Made by a program: the position numbers and the translations under genes. From contig JAQQWL010000009.1 in NCBI GenBank assembly GCA_038363925.1, forward strand, positions 2,046,001 to 2,110,000: a DNA stretch of 64,000 bases, given 5' to 3'. This DNA comes from Apiospora phragmitis (lineage: Eukaryota > Ascomycota > Sordariomycetes > Amphisphaeriales > Apiosporaceae). This document shows positions 22,548 to 31,860 of the stretch, one piece after another (the stretch's first letter is position 1; every line of letters starts with the position of its first letter). The notes below the pieces were generated by a model, which saw only the letters and a program-made list of their open reading frames with translations, made no database searches and was not told the origin of the DNA.

Positions 22548-24043
22548 ATGTTTTCCTTGACGATGTTCCTGTCCCTAGCGCTGTCTGTCGTAACCGTGTC
22601 TAGTGCGGCAACGTTAGCAGTGCGAGCCGACTAGGAGGCACTGCGTGCACTGCTATAGCGTCCAGTTTGGGTGACGCTCAAGTCGCAATCAGCCCCTTGA
22701 ACGCCTCGTATATCGACAGCAGGCATGACTACTGGAACGCACGCCAGAGCAATTATAGCCCGTCGTGTGTCGTGTACCCGAAGTCGTCGCAGGACGTATC
22801 AGTCGCTATACGAGCCATCCGGGAGAGCGGAAGTCGCTTTGCCGTCAAGGCCGGCGGGCACAGTCCCAACAACTTCTTCTCGTCCGTGGACCAGGGAGTG
22901 CTCATCGATTTCAAGTCAATGACGGCCAAGTCATATGATGCAGCAACAACCCTGGCGACCTATGAGCCTGGCAGTAACTGGGGGCAGCTGTACGAGTTCT
23001 ACCAGCAGTATGACCGGACGGTGATGGGAGGCCGGTTGAGTGGCGTGGGTACCGGCCTCGCCTTAGGGGGCGGGCTGAGCTACCTGGCGCCACAATACGG
23101 CATGGCCTGCGACTCGTTCACGGAGCTCGAGGTGGTCCTGCTGAACGGGACCATAACCACGGCCTCCACCACGTCCAACCCCGACCTTTTCTTCGGTCTC
23201 CGGGGCGGTGGCGGCAATGCCTTCGGGGTCGTGACGAGGTACACGGTCCAAAGCCATCCGATCGGCAAGTTCTACGCGGGAACCCTCATCTACGTCCTCG
23301 ACCACGCGCAGAAAGTCCTCGAGGCCACCCACGATTTCATCGCGTACAACATAGACCCTAAGGCCAACATCCTGGTGACGTACGAGACGTTGACGACACC
23401 GGACGTGCTGCTGAACCTCGACGAGGTCATCGTCGTGTTCATCGTGTACGATGGCGCAGACCCCGGCGCCGCTTTCAGCAACTTCACACAGATCCCCCGC
23501 CTCCTTGACACGAGCAAACCCAACAAGGCCTACACGGAGGTCGCCGACATGCCCATCCCCTACACGGCGGAGCTCAGCCGCGCCGACAACGTCTTCCGGA
23601 TCGGCGCGCACCAGATCTCTGGGAGCGACGCCTACCGCGAGGTCTACGACCGCTACGCCGCCTGGGCCGACGCCAACAAGGGGCTCTACGTGTTCGTCTC
23701 GCTCAACTTCTACCCGGTCGCGCGCAGCATGACGGACGCGAGCCGCGCACGCGGCGGCAACGCGATGCAGATGCCCGACGGGCCCTGGTTCTGGGTCAAC
23801 TACCTGCTGTCGACGCCGCCGGGCCTGCTGCTGGACCTGCATGACCGGGTGCAGGCCAGCTTCCGCGCCATGGTCGAGGCGACGCCCAGCGCGCCGGGCT
23901 TGCCGCTGTTCCTGAACGAGGCGGCGGTGGACCAGAGGCCGCTGGCCTCGTTCCCTACGTACCGCCGGCTTCAGCAGATCAAGAGGGAGTACGATCCGGA
24001 TGGCTTCTTCGCGAACAAGACGGGTGGTTGGACGTTTGACTGA
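22548..24043 (+). CDS. Secreted FAD-linked oxidase (PCMH/BBE type)
   Basis: ATG 22548 starts a signal peptide (MFSLTMFLSLALSVVTVSSA). The mature part begins in another phase (SASRLGGTACTAIASSLGDAQVAISP), so one base is missing near 22603; corrected length 498 aa. The FAD-binding PCMH fold is clear: PKSSQDVSVAIRAIRESG, then FAVKAGGHSPNN, whose His is the family's 8-alpha covalent flavin site, then GLALGGGLSYLAPQYGMACDSF and LFFGLRGGGGNAFGVVT. The C-terminus FFANKTGGW matches the BBE domain. No Cys is seen at the second flavin-linking position (GGRLSGVGTG), so attachment is probably by His alone. Such fungal enzymes oxidise sugars, alcohols or secondary metabolites; the substrate cannot be read from sequence. 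Confidence 0.9.
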
Positions 24044-24999
24044 GGTGTTACCAAACAACTAATATCGCGGCATACTTTATATACGTTAGTAATACATATA
24101 CTATTTCCTGAATATGAAATGTGGTTGATACCATTGACAGCCATGATTAGCCACCTAGAATATCTCCTATTTCATATGTATACCACACATTGACGGTTTT
24201 TCCCTCATGTAATCATCACATAGTAGCACTTCCCGTATGTACTTAGCCTGGCTGCCTGATATCATGGCCGTCACTTCCACCGACACAAGCTTTCCTGGCA
24301 AGATAACCGAGTTGCTCTACGCAGGCAAAGATCGACATATGCAATATCAACTGCCATTTCTGAGGTAGTGATGGTCAATAACCAACCTCTGTGGCCCCTC
24401 TTCTTCTCCTTCTTGGGTTGTTCCTTCCTGGGAACGGAAGCTGCAACTTCCGTATTCCTTTCTCGGACGTAGACCGATCGGGAGTCAAGAAGTCTACCCA
24501 CATCTCCGGATCATTCCTGCCGTTCTGCTTCTGGCCAAGAGACGTGTGTAAAACACACAATCCACCAAGCAAAGCATGCCATGCCAACCCCAGAATTCCG
24601 GGATCGCAACTGCATGTTGCTTTGGCGAAAGTGGACCCTCGTGTTCCAACACATGCAGCTTGTTTATACCATGGTAATCGAACGGACTAAATGCCAATAG
24701 TCCGTGGAACATGTACTTTAGTCATATCATCGGGTTTTTGTACAGCAACCGGGTGCCCTGAGGATAAAATGGCTAACTGTGGCGTGGTCTCCTGATACGA
24801 CTATACACGCAAGCCCGCCATTTTTTGTCCACCAACCAGCTTCATCACGACAGTTGGGATGGGCCGCTCGCCGAGGGGTTTTCCGTTATGGCGTTTCTCC
24901 CTATATATAATGGCATTCTACTTCCAAGCAAAGGCCGGGCCGGACCGCTGATTCTGTACCACCATCACTCTAATCGTCCCAGGCCATCACTTCGTCACG
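24044..24999. promoter_or_regulatory. Xylanase upstream region: GGCTAA motifs and TATA box
   Basis: No gene seen. GGCTAA, the core hexamer recognised by the xylanolytic activator XlnR/Xyr1, occurs at 24771-24776 (plus) and, in reverse, at 24243-24248 and 24147-24152. A TATATATAA box lies at 24902-24910, about 90 bp before the xylanase ATG. The hexamer is expected by chance about once per 2 kb counting both strands, so only the 24771 site in the proximal promoter is suggestive. Confidence 0.4.
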
Positions 25000-26606
25000 A
25001 TGCACATCAACGCAGCACTGACAGCGGCCCTCTTTGCCGCCGCCGGACCCGGCGTCTCCTCCCAGCTTAATCAGCTGGCACAGGCAGCGGGTAAAGAAGT
25101 ACTTCGGGTCGGCCGTAGACAACTCGGAGCTCTCGGACCAGCAGCTGCTCAAGTTCCTGACCAACAAGAACGAGTTCGGGCAGATCACGCCGGGCAACGG
25201 CCAGAAGTGGCAGTACACCGAGCCCAGCCGCGGCCAGTTCAGCTACGGGTCGGGCGACCAGATCACGGACTTTGCCAAGAAGAACGGGCAGATGCTGCGC
25301 TGCCATACGCTGGTGTGGCATTCGCAATTGCCCAGTTGGGGTTCGTTCTTACCCTTTCCTTGATTATGCTTGGCTACGCCCAATGCCTCATATGCATGGT
25401 CTTTTGTTTCTGCTAACCATGATCACAGTCAGCAACGGCCAGTGGAGCCGGGATACTCTGACCTCAGTCATCAACACACATATTGCGAACGAGGTTGGCC
25501 ACTACAAAGGCCAGTGCTATGCATGGGACGTAGTGAATGGTAAGTTACCCAGTATTACTATTATATATAATATTACCATTGTGATGATTCGGGCAGTTCG
25601 CTGACAGACATTTATATAACAGTACGTGTTATTTTACGAGTTGATCACACTCTGGCCCTTGGCCTTGTATTTGATATATACGTCAAGTCATACTTGATTA
25701 TTTTGGAGACGGGCTAACATGGTTCGTCTACGTTATAGGAAGCCCTCGACGACGACGGCAGCTACCGTCAAAGTGTGTTTTCTGAAGTGCTTGGTGATAC
25801 CTTCTTCGCCATCGCCTTCGACGCAGCAGCCAAGGCGGACCCGAACGCAAAACTCTACTACAACGGTGAGTAACCATGTCTCGGCCTCCTATACATAACA
25901 CAAGAGAAGCTGGAGTGCAGCTTAGTGATGCTCACAATGGGATGTCTGGACAGATTACAATTTGGAGACATTGGGCGCTAAGCAGCAGGGAGCCGCAAAG
26001 ATTGTCAAGTTGATCAAGAGCGCCGGGAAGAAGATCGATGGCGTGGGCATGCAGGCGCATCTCATCGTCGGCCAGTCCCCGTCGCAAAGCACCTTGAAGA
26101 GTGTGATGCAGTCGTACCTCGACGCCGGCGCTACGGAAGTCGCCTTTACAGAGCTGGATATTCGTTTCCCCTCTCTGCCCGAGTCGAGCCAGGGGCTGGA
26201 GCAGCAGGCCAAAGATTTCGGTGCTGTCACGTCGGCCTGCCTAGAAGTTGAGGGCTGCGTGGGGATTACTATCTGGGGCTTCACCGACGCACACAGCTGG
26301 ATCCCGGGCACCTTCCCCGGTACGGGCGACGCGCTGCTTTTCGATAAGAACTACAACAAGAAGCCCGCCTACTCTACCGTCAGCAGCATTCTCGCCGCGG
26401 CTCGGACGGCTGCCCCCGCGCCAGGTGCAACAACTCTACAGAGGAGCACGGTGGTAACGTCGGCGCCCGCGGCAACCACGACGGCGGCCGGGTGCAGTGT
26501 TGCGATGTATGGGCAGTGCAGCGGGCAGGGATACAGTGGCTGTACGGCTTGTGCGGGTGGCTCAGCTTGTAAAGTCTCGAATGACTGGTACTCGCAGTGC
26601 CTCTAG
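25000..26606 (+). CDS. GH10 endo-1,4-beta-xylanase with C-terminal CBM1
   Basis: Secreted xylanase cutting beta-1,4-xylan internally. Exons 25000-25340, 25429-25538, 25739-25865 and 25954-26606; introns 1 and 3 are ordinary (GTTCGT...CAG, GTGAGT...CAG). Signal peptide [21 protein letters not shown] is followed by [16 protein letters not shown]. One extra A near 25092 shifts the frame between these; corrected length is 409 aa. GH10 motifs: [21 protein letters not shown] with the acid/base Glu at about residue 151; FTELDIR with the nucleophile Glu at about 259; [10 protein letters not shown] Thr/Ala-rich linker leads to a cellulose-binding CBM1 ([17 protein letters not shown]...WYSQCL). Intron 2 looks like a twin intron directly before the acid/base codon (listed separately). 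Confidence 0.96.
25539..25738 (+). other. Predicted stwintron (twin intron) in the xylanase gene
   Basis: Inner intron 25540-25622 (83 nt): GTAAGT donor, CTGAC branch at 25601, AACAG acceptor. Its removal places G25539 next to TACGTG at 25623, creating the donor GTACGTG of an outer intron that ends TATAG at 25738 with CTAAC at 25714. Only this two-step removal joins AAT (Asn) to GAA (catalytic Glu) in frame. A single GT-AG intron 25540-25738 leaves one extra G and shifts the frame. This is the arrangement called [D1,2], with the inner intron between donor bases 1 and 2. The alternative is one spurious G in the assembly. Confidence 0.65.
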
Positions 26607-26845
26607 AAGACGACGGAAGGGTTTCCGACGAAGTGTGATAAAGTCGATGCCTAGTTGCAAGCATGTCTCGTATAAGCTTAGCGCCACGGTAGTAGCACAG
26701 CCCAGTGGAGATAGTCATCATTGAAAGATGCCACGATGCATCAAGGAGCCAATGTCTAGGTTCCTCCATTTGCAATATTTGAAGACTTGCGCTTGAGTCC
26801 AGTTGAGCTTTTCTCGTTATACCCCCTGGAGAGGAAATTTCGAAA

Positions 26846-27676
26846 ATGGCCTATACCACCCATGCGGTGTCTGCGGACCCCATCAACAAGATCGACGCGA
26901 TCGAGGGTTTGTTCATATCCGAGTAAGGGGTCGCATTGAGAATGAATGAGCACCAAGAACTGACGGGCTTGCAGCATAACAATACCCAGGTCCCCATATT
27001 TATTGGCGAAACATGGTATAACCCACGTGGTGACTCTCACAGAAGACCGGGACTGGCCGATGATCGCGGCAGAATCTGGGATCAAGCATCTGACGGTACC
27101 GCTCGTGGACATCCAGTTGGAAGACTTGCTCATGTACCTGGATGCGTTGGTCATGTGGATTGACGATGCACTGCAACGCGGCGTTGGTGGGCGAAAGGCG
27201 GTGGACGGAGAAGCCAGCAGGATGCAGCAGCAGCCGCAGCAGCAGGGAGGGGATGTCACAGGAACGACACACAGGATCATCAACCAAATCCTCGACGACC
27301 AAGGCCGCAGTCGCGCGTCCTGGTCCACTGTCTCCAGGGCATCTCTCGCAGCGGCGCGGTGGCCGTTGCATACACCATGCGCGCCCTCGGGCTCGACTAC
27401 GATGCTGCTCTGAGCGTCGTGCGCAGACACCGGCCCGCCGTGAGCCCCAACCCCGGGTTCGCCGATCAGCTCCGGCTCCGGCATCAGCTGCAGTATCGCA
27501 TTTTCGCGGATGGGGACTTGGCGACGACCAAACCGGAATACGACAGCTGGAGGGACGGGCGGGGGATCCTGATGTCAAGATCGGAAGAGGCGCGCAGAGA
27601 AGCGAACTTTGGTTGGGCGAAGAGTATCGTGGCCGCACTGGAATACCAGCAGCGCGTTGATCTTGGCCAAGAATAA
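26846..27676 (+). CDS. Dual-specificity protein phosphatase
   Basis: Exons 26846-26922 and 26975-27676 with a 52-nt intron (GTAAGG...GCAG). The N-terminal strand-helix layout is typical of DSPs (INKIDAIEGLFISD, LLAKHGITHVVTLTED, IKHLTVPLVDIQLEDLL). A Gln/Gly-rich insert of about 30 residues follows. The catalytic loop is HCLQGISRSG, matching HCx5R(S/T), and is followed by AVAVAYTMRALGLDYDAALSVVRRHRP and NPGFADQLRL, the usual P-loop helices. The catalytic loop lies in a different phase from the N-terminal part: one base is missing near 27310-27320; corrected length 259 aa. Substrate unknown. The gene follows the xylanase closely, with no evident functional link. Confidence 0.88.
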
Positions 27677-27906
27677 AGGTGTTTCGAGGTGGATGCGGCC
27701 AGTGTGGTTTGGTATAGGAGGCCATAATGTTTCGATGTTAGTATAACGCACGCAACACGGAAAGGAGCGAACAAATCACTATATGCATGCAGCGGAAAAA
27801 TAATGAGTATGCGAGCCGTCAAAGTATGTCTTTTCAACCGAAACTCGTCGGATTATTTTACAAGTCAACTCCAGACCCCCCACTCGACTATTATTATCCT
27901 TCCACT

Positions 27907-28331
27907 CTAGTTAACCTTAGCCTGGTTCAGGTTGCTGATCTGCTTGGCACCGTCCTGGAGCTTGCCGTTGGGCAGGGCGAAGCGGCACAGAACACCGGAG
28001 CGCTCCTTGACGCTGTTGTCGCACTTCAGCTGGCTGGTAGCAACGCAGTTCAGTGCACCACCGCCTAGAGAAGGGGGTATATGTTAGCATTGGTTCTTTC
28101 TGCTTTGCTGCCGAGGGAAAGTTTTTGTTACTTACACTGAGCGGGGCCTCCGGGAACGCACTTGCCGGCCTGGCCGTTGACCTGGCAGTTGTCCTCCTTC
28201 AGGGACTTGTTGGCGACACAGCAGCCGCTGGCGGCCTGGCGGGCAACATTGCGGACACCCTCGGTGTCGACAATAGCGGCGGAAGAGACGGCAACGAGGC
28301 CAAAGAGAACGGCGGTGAATGAGAACTGCAT
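27907..28331 (-). CDS. Small secreted cysteine-rich protein (117 aa)
   Basis: Exons 28136-28331 and 27907-28064 (donor GTAAGT, acceptor CTAG, phase exact). A signal peptide MQFSFTAVLFGLVAVSSAA is followed by a mature chain with eight cysteines: a CC pair, then single cysteines spaced about 9, 8, 6, 6, 8 and 12 residues. Order and spacing differ from hydrophobins, whose two CC pairs are separate, and it is not KP4- or LysM-like. No intervening frame error. Small secreted cysteine-rich proteins of this kind in ascomycetes are often host- or microbe-facing; the function here is unknown and an effector role is only a possibility. Confidence 0.85.
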
Positions 28332-30321
28332 CTTGACGGTAGTTGGTTGGGTATTGGGTAATATGGTATGAACCGGAACGATTGATGTGCAGGTAAAGTG
28401 TTTTGAAGTGAAAGTGATCCGCTCAGCGGGAAAGAATGGACGAATGTAGATCTGAAGATTGACTGGGAAGACTGGCTTGGGAAGGGAAAGGAAAAGATGT
28501 GCGAACTACGGCGGCCGCGTGGCTCTCTTTATGCTGCGCTCTGAGGAGAGCAACGCGGCCTCTCTGAGTGCTCCCGGCAACCACCATGTCGGCGGCAGGG
28601 AGTCGAGTCCGCTTCAGAGGGAGTTCATTCAACGCTCTGCGACCTTGTGATCCTGGCTGTGGCCCCCTGACCTCGGAGTGAAGCACATCAATCGACCGGT
28701 CCAGACGATGGGGCCCGTCGGCTCGCACGAAAGAAGCAGTATAGCGGCCAAACCATTATGCGACGTTAGGTCTACATAGGCGAACCGGGTGGAGTAGACT
28801 GGGGGAGAGGAGGCTCTGCTGCTTTGCAGCTTAACCTAATCCTGTGGACTGGGCTTGCTTGGGGAAAACAAGCTTAACCTATCGAAGTCGGTTTCTGGTC
28901 AATGGCACGCAAGCAGGAGCCGGGCTCGAGTCAGCTTCTTTGTTTTCGCTTGCTGCGACCCCAAGATTTGAGACGTCAGAAAATCCGAGGTCGAGATGAG
29001 ACGAGACGAAACGAACAGACAGGGGTGCGGGCCCCTGAGGTGCGGGTTCGTCTCGAGTTGCATCAATGCGTGGATGAAACCGTTGCGGCCAATTCCAGCC
29101 ACAACAGAGAACTTGACCAATCATCGATGAGGATTTGAAGATGCTGAGGGCCTCTCCGGCTCTTGCTCGCTTAATATGGTATAAGATTAAGTTGTAGTCT
29201 AATAACCTTCTTTAACCTACGGGACATGCTTAATTTGGCTACTCCGTTTACATACATCGTGAGATCTATCTATGGGCGGGGGGGTGGGGTGGGAGGGGGG
29301 GGGGGTGGCGGTTCAGCCACAGATAGGCTTGGTGGGTCACTTCAATGTTCAATCGTCACGACAGACAGACTTGGCCACGGTTGGGATGAATAAGTTCGAA
29401 CCGCTGAGTAGATCAGCAAACTAAAAGTGATCATTGTTTTTGATCGACGGCTAAGTCGGTAAATCATTCACACTTGGCACAAGCACTTGCCCTTGCCATC
29501 CAGCCTGCCAGTTCATGAATTCCCTTTGCTTCTTGGCATCCGACTCATGTCTCGTCGCTGCTGCGTTACATCGCGGCATAAGCTATGCTGGGTAATGGTG
29601 GGGTCTTTTGGAGGTGCTGGTGGGGCTGAGCCGCACTCTATCTTGCTGAACCGTTGATCCGGAAGACAACGTTTCCGTTGAAAAGGAGGGTGACCTATGG
29701 GAACCAGGGCACGGTAGGCTTTCCACGCATAGTGGGTAATTATGGTTGCGCTGGACGAGCTGCCAAGAGAGCTCCCTCATCTTAACCGCTCCTAACGATA
29801 CGACGACGACAACTAGTAACCCACTTTGTTGGCTAATTGGTTCAAGGGACCTTCCATCTCGCCAGCCGCCAGCCGCCTGAATGCCCCTGGGTTCATGAGT
29901 GCCTAGCAACCCGCGGCCGGCCAAAGGCGGTGCGATGGTAACATACAATTTCTTAGCCGGAGCCCCTGGGTTCCGGGTCCGGTCAAGGCTACGACGGATT
30001 CAGAAGCCGCTGCACTCACTTCATATCTGCCCCTTGCCAACCCTTGGGTCCTATGGCGGTGGCAGAGTGAGCTTTTCCTCGCTCCTACATACCCCCTTTG
30101 TTTTACTGCCGTCGGGTTCGTCACTTGGCCAGTAATGCACTCTTGGCGGGTGGCTAATAAACACAAACGATGTGAGCTATTCGGTCTAACAGCTTTTACA
30201 TAACTATGGCTAGGCAAGCCAGCTTTGGACATACTAATAGACATCAGCGTTGCCTCACTTTGAACGTTGAGGCTACCTGTTGCAGTGGACCACGAATCTG
30301 CCAGGTCTTAGGGCGAAAGGG
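28332..30321. other. Intergenic, no intact gene
   Basis: Begins with the promoter of the small secreted protein gene. The rest has only chance frames plus the G-rich tract at 29274-29310. It opens the decayed 6-kb stretch that runs to the amine oxidase. Confidence 0.4.
29274..29310 (+). repeat. G-rich tract, strong G-quadruplex candidate
   Basis: Five runs of three or more G separated by single bases, including an uninterrupted run of eleven G, on the plus strand. Single-base loops favour a very stable quadruplex. Its exact length may be uncertain in assembly. Confidence 0.8.
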
Positions 30322-31052
30322 TTACAGATACTGTCGCCTTTCTGCTCCTTCCACATCTTTGATCTTCTGTTCCAACACGTCCAATTTCGGTATCCTCTCC
30401 ATTGGGCCGTCCAGGACACCAATTGGCAGCATTGACGCCAGTCGCACCTCAGACGCATGGCGGCCTCGCCAAATCCAATGTTCTAAACCGATCGGCTTAG
30501 TCGGAAGGGTCGACATTGTTAGTTATTGAATCCTCTCCCGCCATGGCCTTCTTTATAATATCCTCCTTGGCAACGTTATACATCGAGTTAAACGGAAGCA
30601 CGGCAGGGGGCACATTATCACAGACCATGGACTTCACACCGGCAGTCACCAGGTTAATCATTTTAATACCAAACGGCGCGAGCTACAGTCGCAACATCTC
30701 GGTCAAACTGGTGGCGGTGGCCTTGGAGGCATTATACACTCCCTGGAAGGGAAGGCGGCCCACGAGCATGGCAGGCTACGATCGATTGCAAATTCCAGCC
30801 CACACGCATTCCTATATTCTTCCTGGACAATATTGCCAGTTTAAGTAAGTGTGCTCTCACACATGGGAGATATAATCACTCCGAGGCAAGACAACAAATG
30901 TCCAGGAAAGCATCTAGTGACTACGCGTTTGGCATGTGAGTATATGCACCATGTTGATGGTGCCTCATCTGCATTTTGATCGAGGCCATTGGCTTGTTAG
31001 CAATACCGTCGGACTGGACACCTGTGAAAAACGTCTTCTCTGCCCGCGTCAT
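30322..31052 (-). pseudogene. Decayed AYR1-like short-chain dehydrogenase
   Basis: Minus-strand pieces match an SDR in correct order: MTRAEKTFFTGVQSDGIANKPMA where the family has a TGCSxGGIG-type cofactor loop; PFQGVYNASKATATSLTEMLRL, which holds the YxxxK catalytic motif; LAPFGIKMINLVTAGVKS; then a C-terminal block KPIGLEHWIWRGRHASEVRLASMLPIGVLDG typical of 1-acyldihydroxyacetone-phosphate reductase relatives. An in-frame TAG interrupts RL*LAPFG, the phase changes before the last block, and the NNAG-containing middle is missing. Multiple lesions of different kinds make this a true pseudogene rather than a sequencing problem. Confidence 0.7.
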
Positions 31053-31236
31053 TGTATTTGATATGCCGATGAGGTACCATGATGCTTATGTGAGTCGCCG
31101 ACTTGGTATGGCCTTTACGAAGCAACCCGTCGCCTTTCGCTAACGAAGTATGAATGCAGAATCCCTGGGTTTTGCTTTCAATTGCAACTACGCTGCCCTA
31201 AAGTTCCTAACTGTCCGTCTAGACCTCGTGATCGGT

Positions 31237-31860
31237 TTAAATCTTAATGGAGGCAGTATAGATAACAAATTCTAGGTATGGGTTGTTCCTTGATCCGACA
31301 CTAGCTCTCTGGATCCCCCTTTGACCTTTTATGGCCGCCCTCAAGGGGAATGCTCTCCTTGGCGACCGTCGTCCACATGACGCGGCGAACATCATCCTCA
31401 TTAACACTAACCTCGTACTCGTGACTCGGCTCCAGGCCGTTAACGCCCATAACCGCCGTGGACCTGCGTATCTTTTGGGCCGCTCGTACTTCTCGACCTC
31501 CCAGTCCAGTTTGGCCACTGACCGTAGCTGTGAACGGGACACAGCATGTCCAAGATAGATTGGGACCTCAGCGGGTGCTCCCGCTGGCAGAGTCATGAGG
31601 TGCGCCTCCTCTATGCAGCCTTGGACGCGGCGGTGCGGGTTCAGTTCTTGGTTAACATTGCGTATATTCACCGTCTTAACTTCTTGCCCAGTCGCTAGGT
31701 CTCTGATGGCGACCCCGCTGCGGGTGAGGCAAGTGCCTAGGGTGCAGCGGGCTATTTGCTGTGTACAAGGTGATGATGGGATTTTGGCTCAAGTGGTTCA
31801 TGATTAGTTTCAGAGCCATTGTCGGCACGTCTGGTCGTAGGAGTGCGTATTCAGGAGGCT
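31237..31860 (-). pseudogene. Possible second decayed gene, family not recognised
   Basis: A minus-strand frame reading GVAIRDLATGQEVKTVNIRN...REAHL-like...LPAGAPAEVPIYLG passes, after a phase change near 31440, into RRSTAVMGVNGLEPSHEYEVSVNEDDVRRVMW. Both halves look protein-like and could be one original domain, but I cannot name it. No start with a matching exon was found. Adjacent to the decayed dehydrogenase, so likely also a relic. Confidence 0.3.

Noticed and set aside
23063..24058. 331-codon minus-strand frame opposite the FAD oxidase
   Set aside because: Arg/Val-rich shadow of a GC-rich gene; the plus strand carries clear PCMH and BBE motifs.
26932..27163. Separate small gene in the phosphatase N-terminal region
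   Set aside because: The alternative frame is a shadow; the 52-nt intron gives a better N-terminus for the phosphatase.
29390..29410. GTTCGAACC, possible tRNA T-loop
   Set aside because: No acceptor or anticodon stems in the flanking sequence.
22548..31052. Secondary-metabolite cluster (oxidase, phosphatase, SDR relic)
   Set aside because: No PKS, NRPS, terpene synthase, P450 or cluster transporter is present; neighbours are unrelated.
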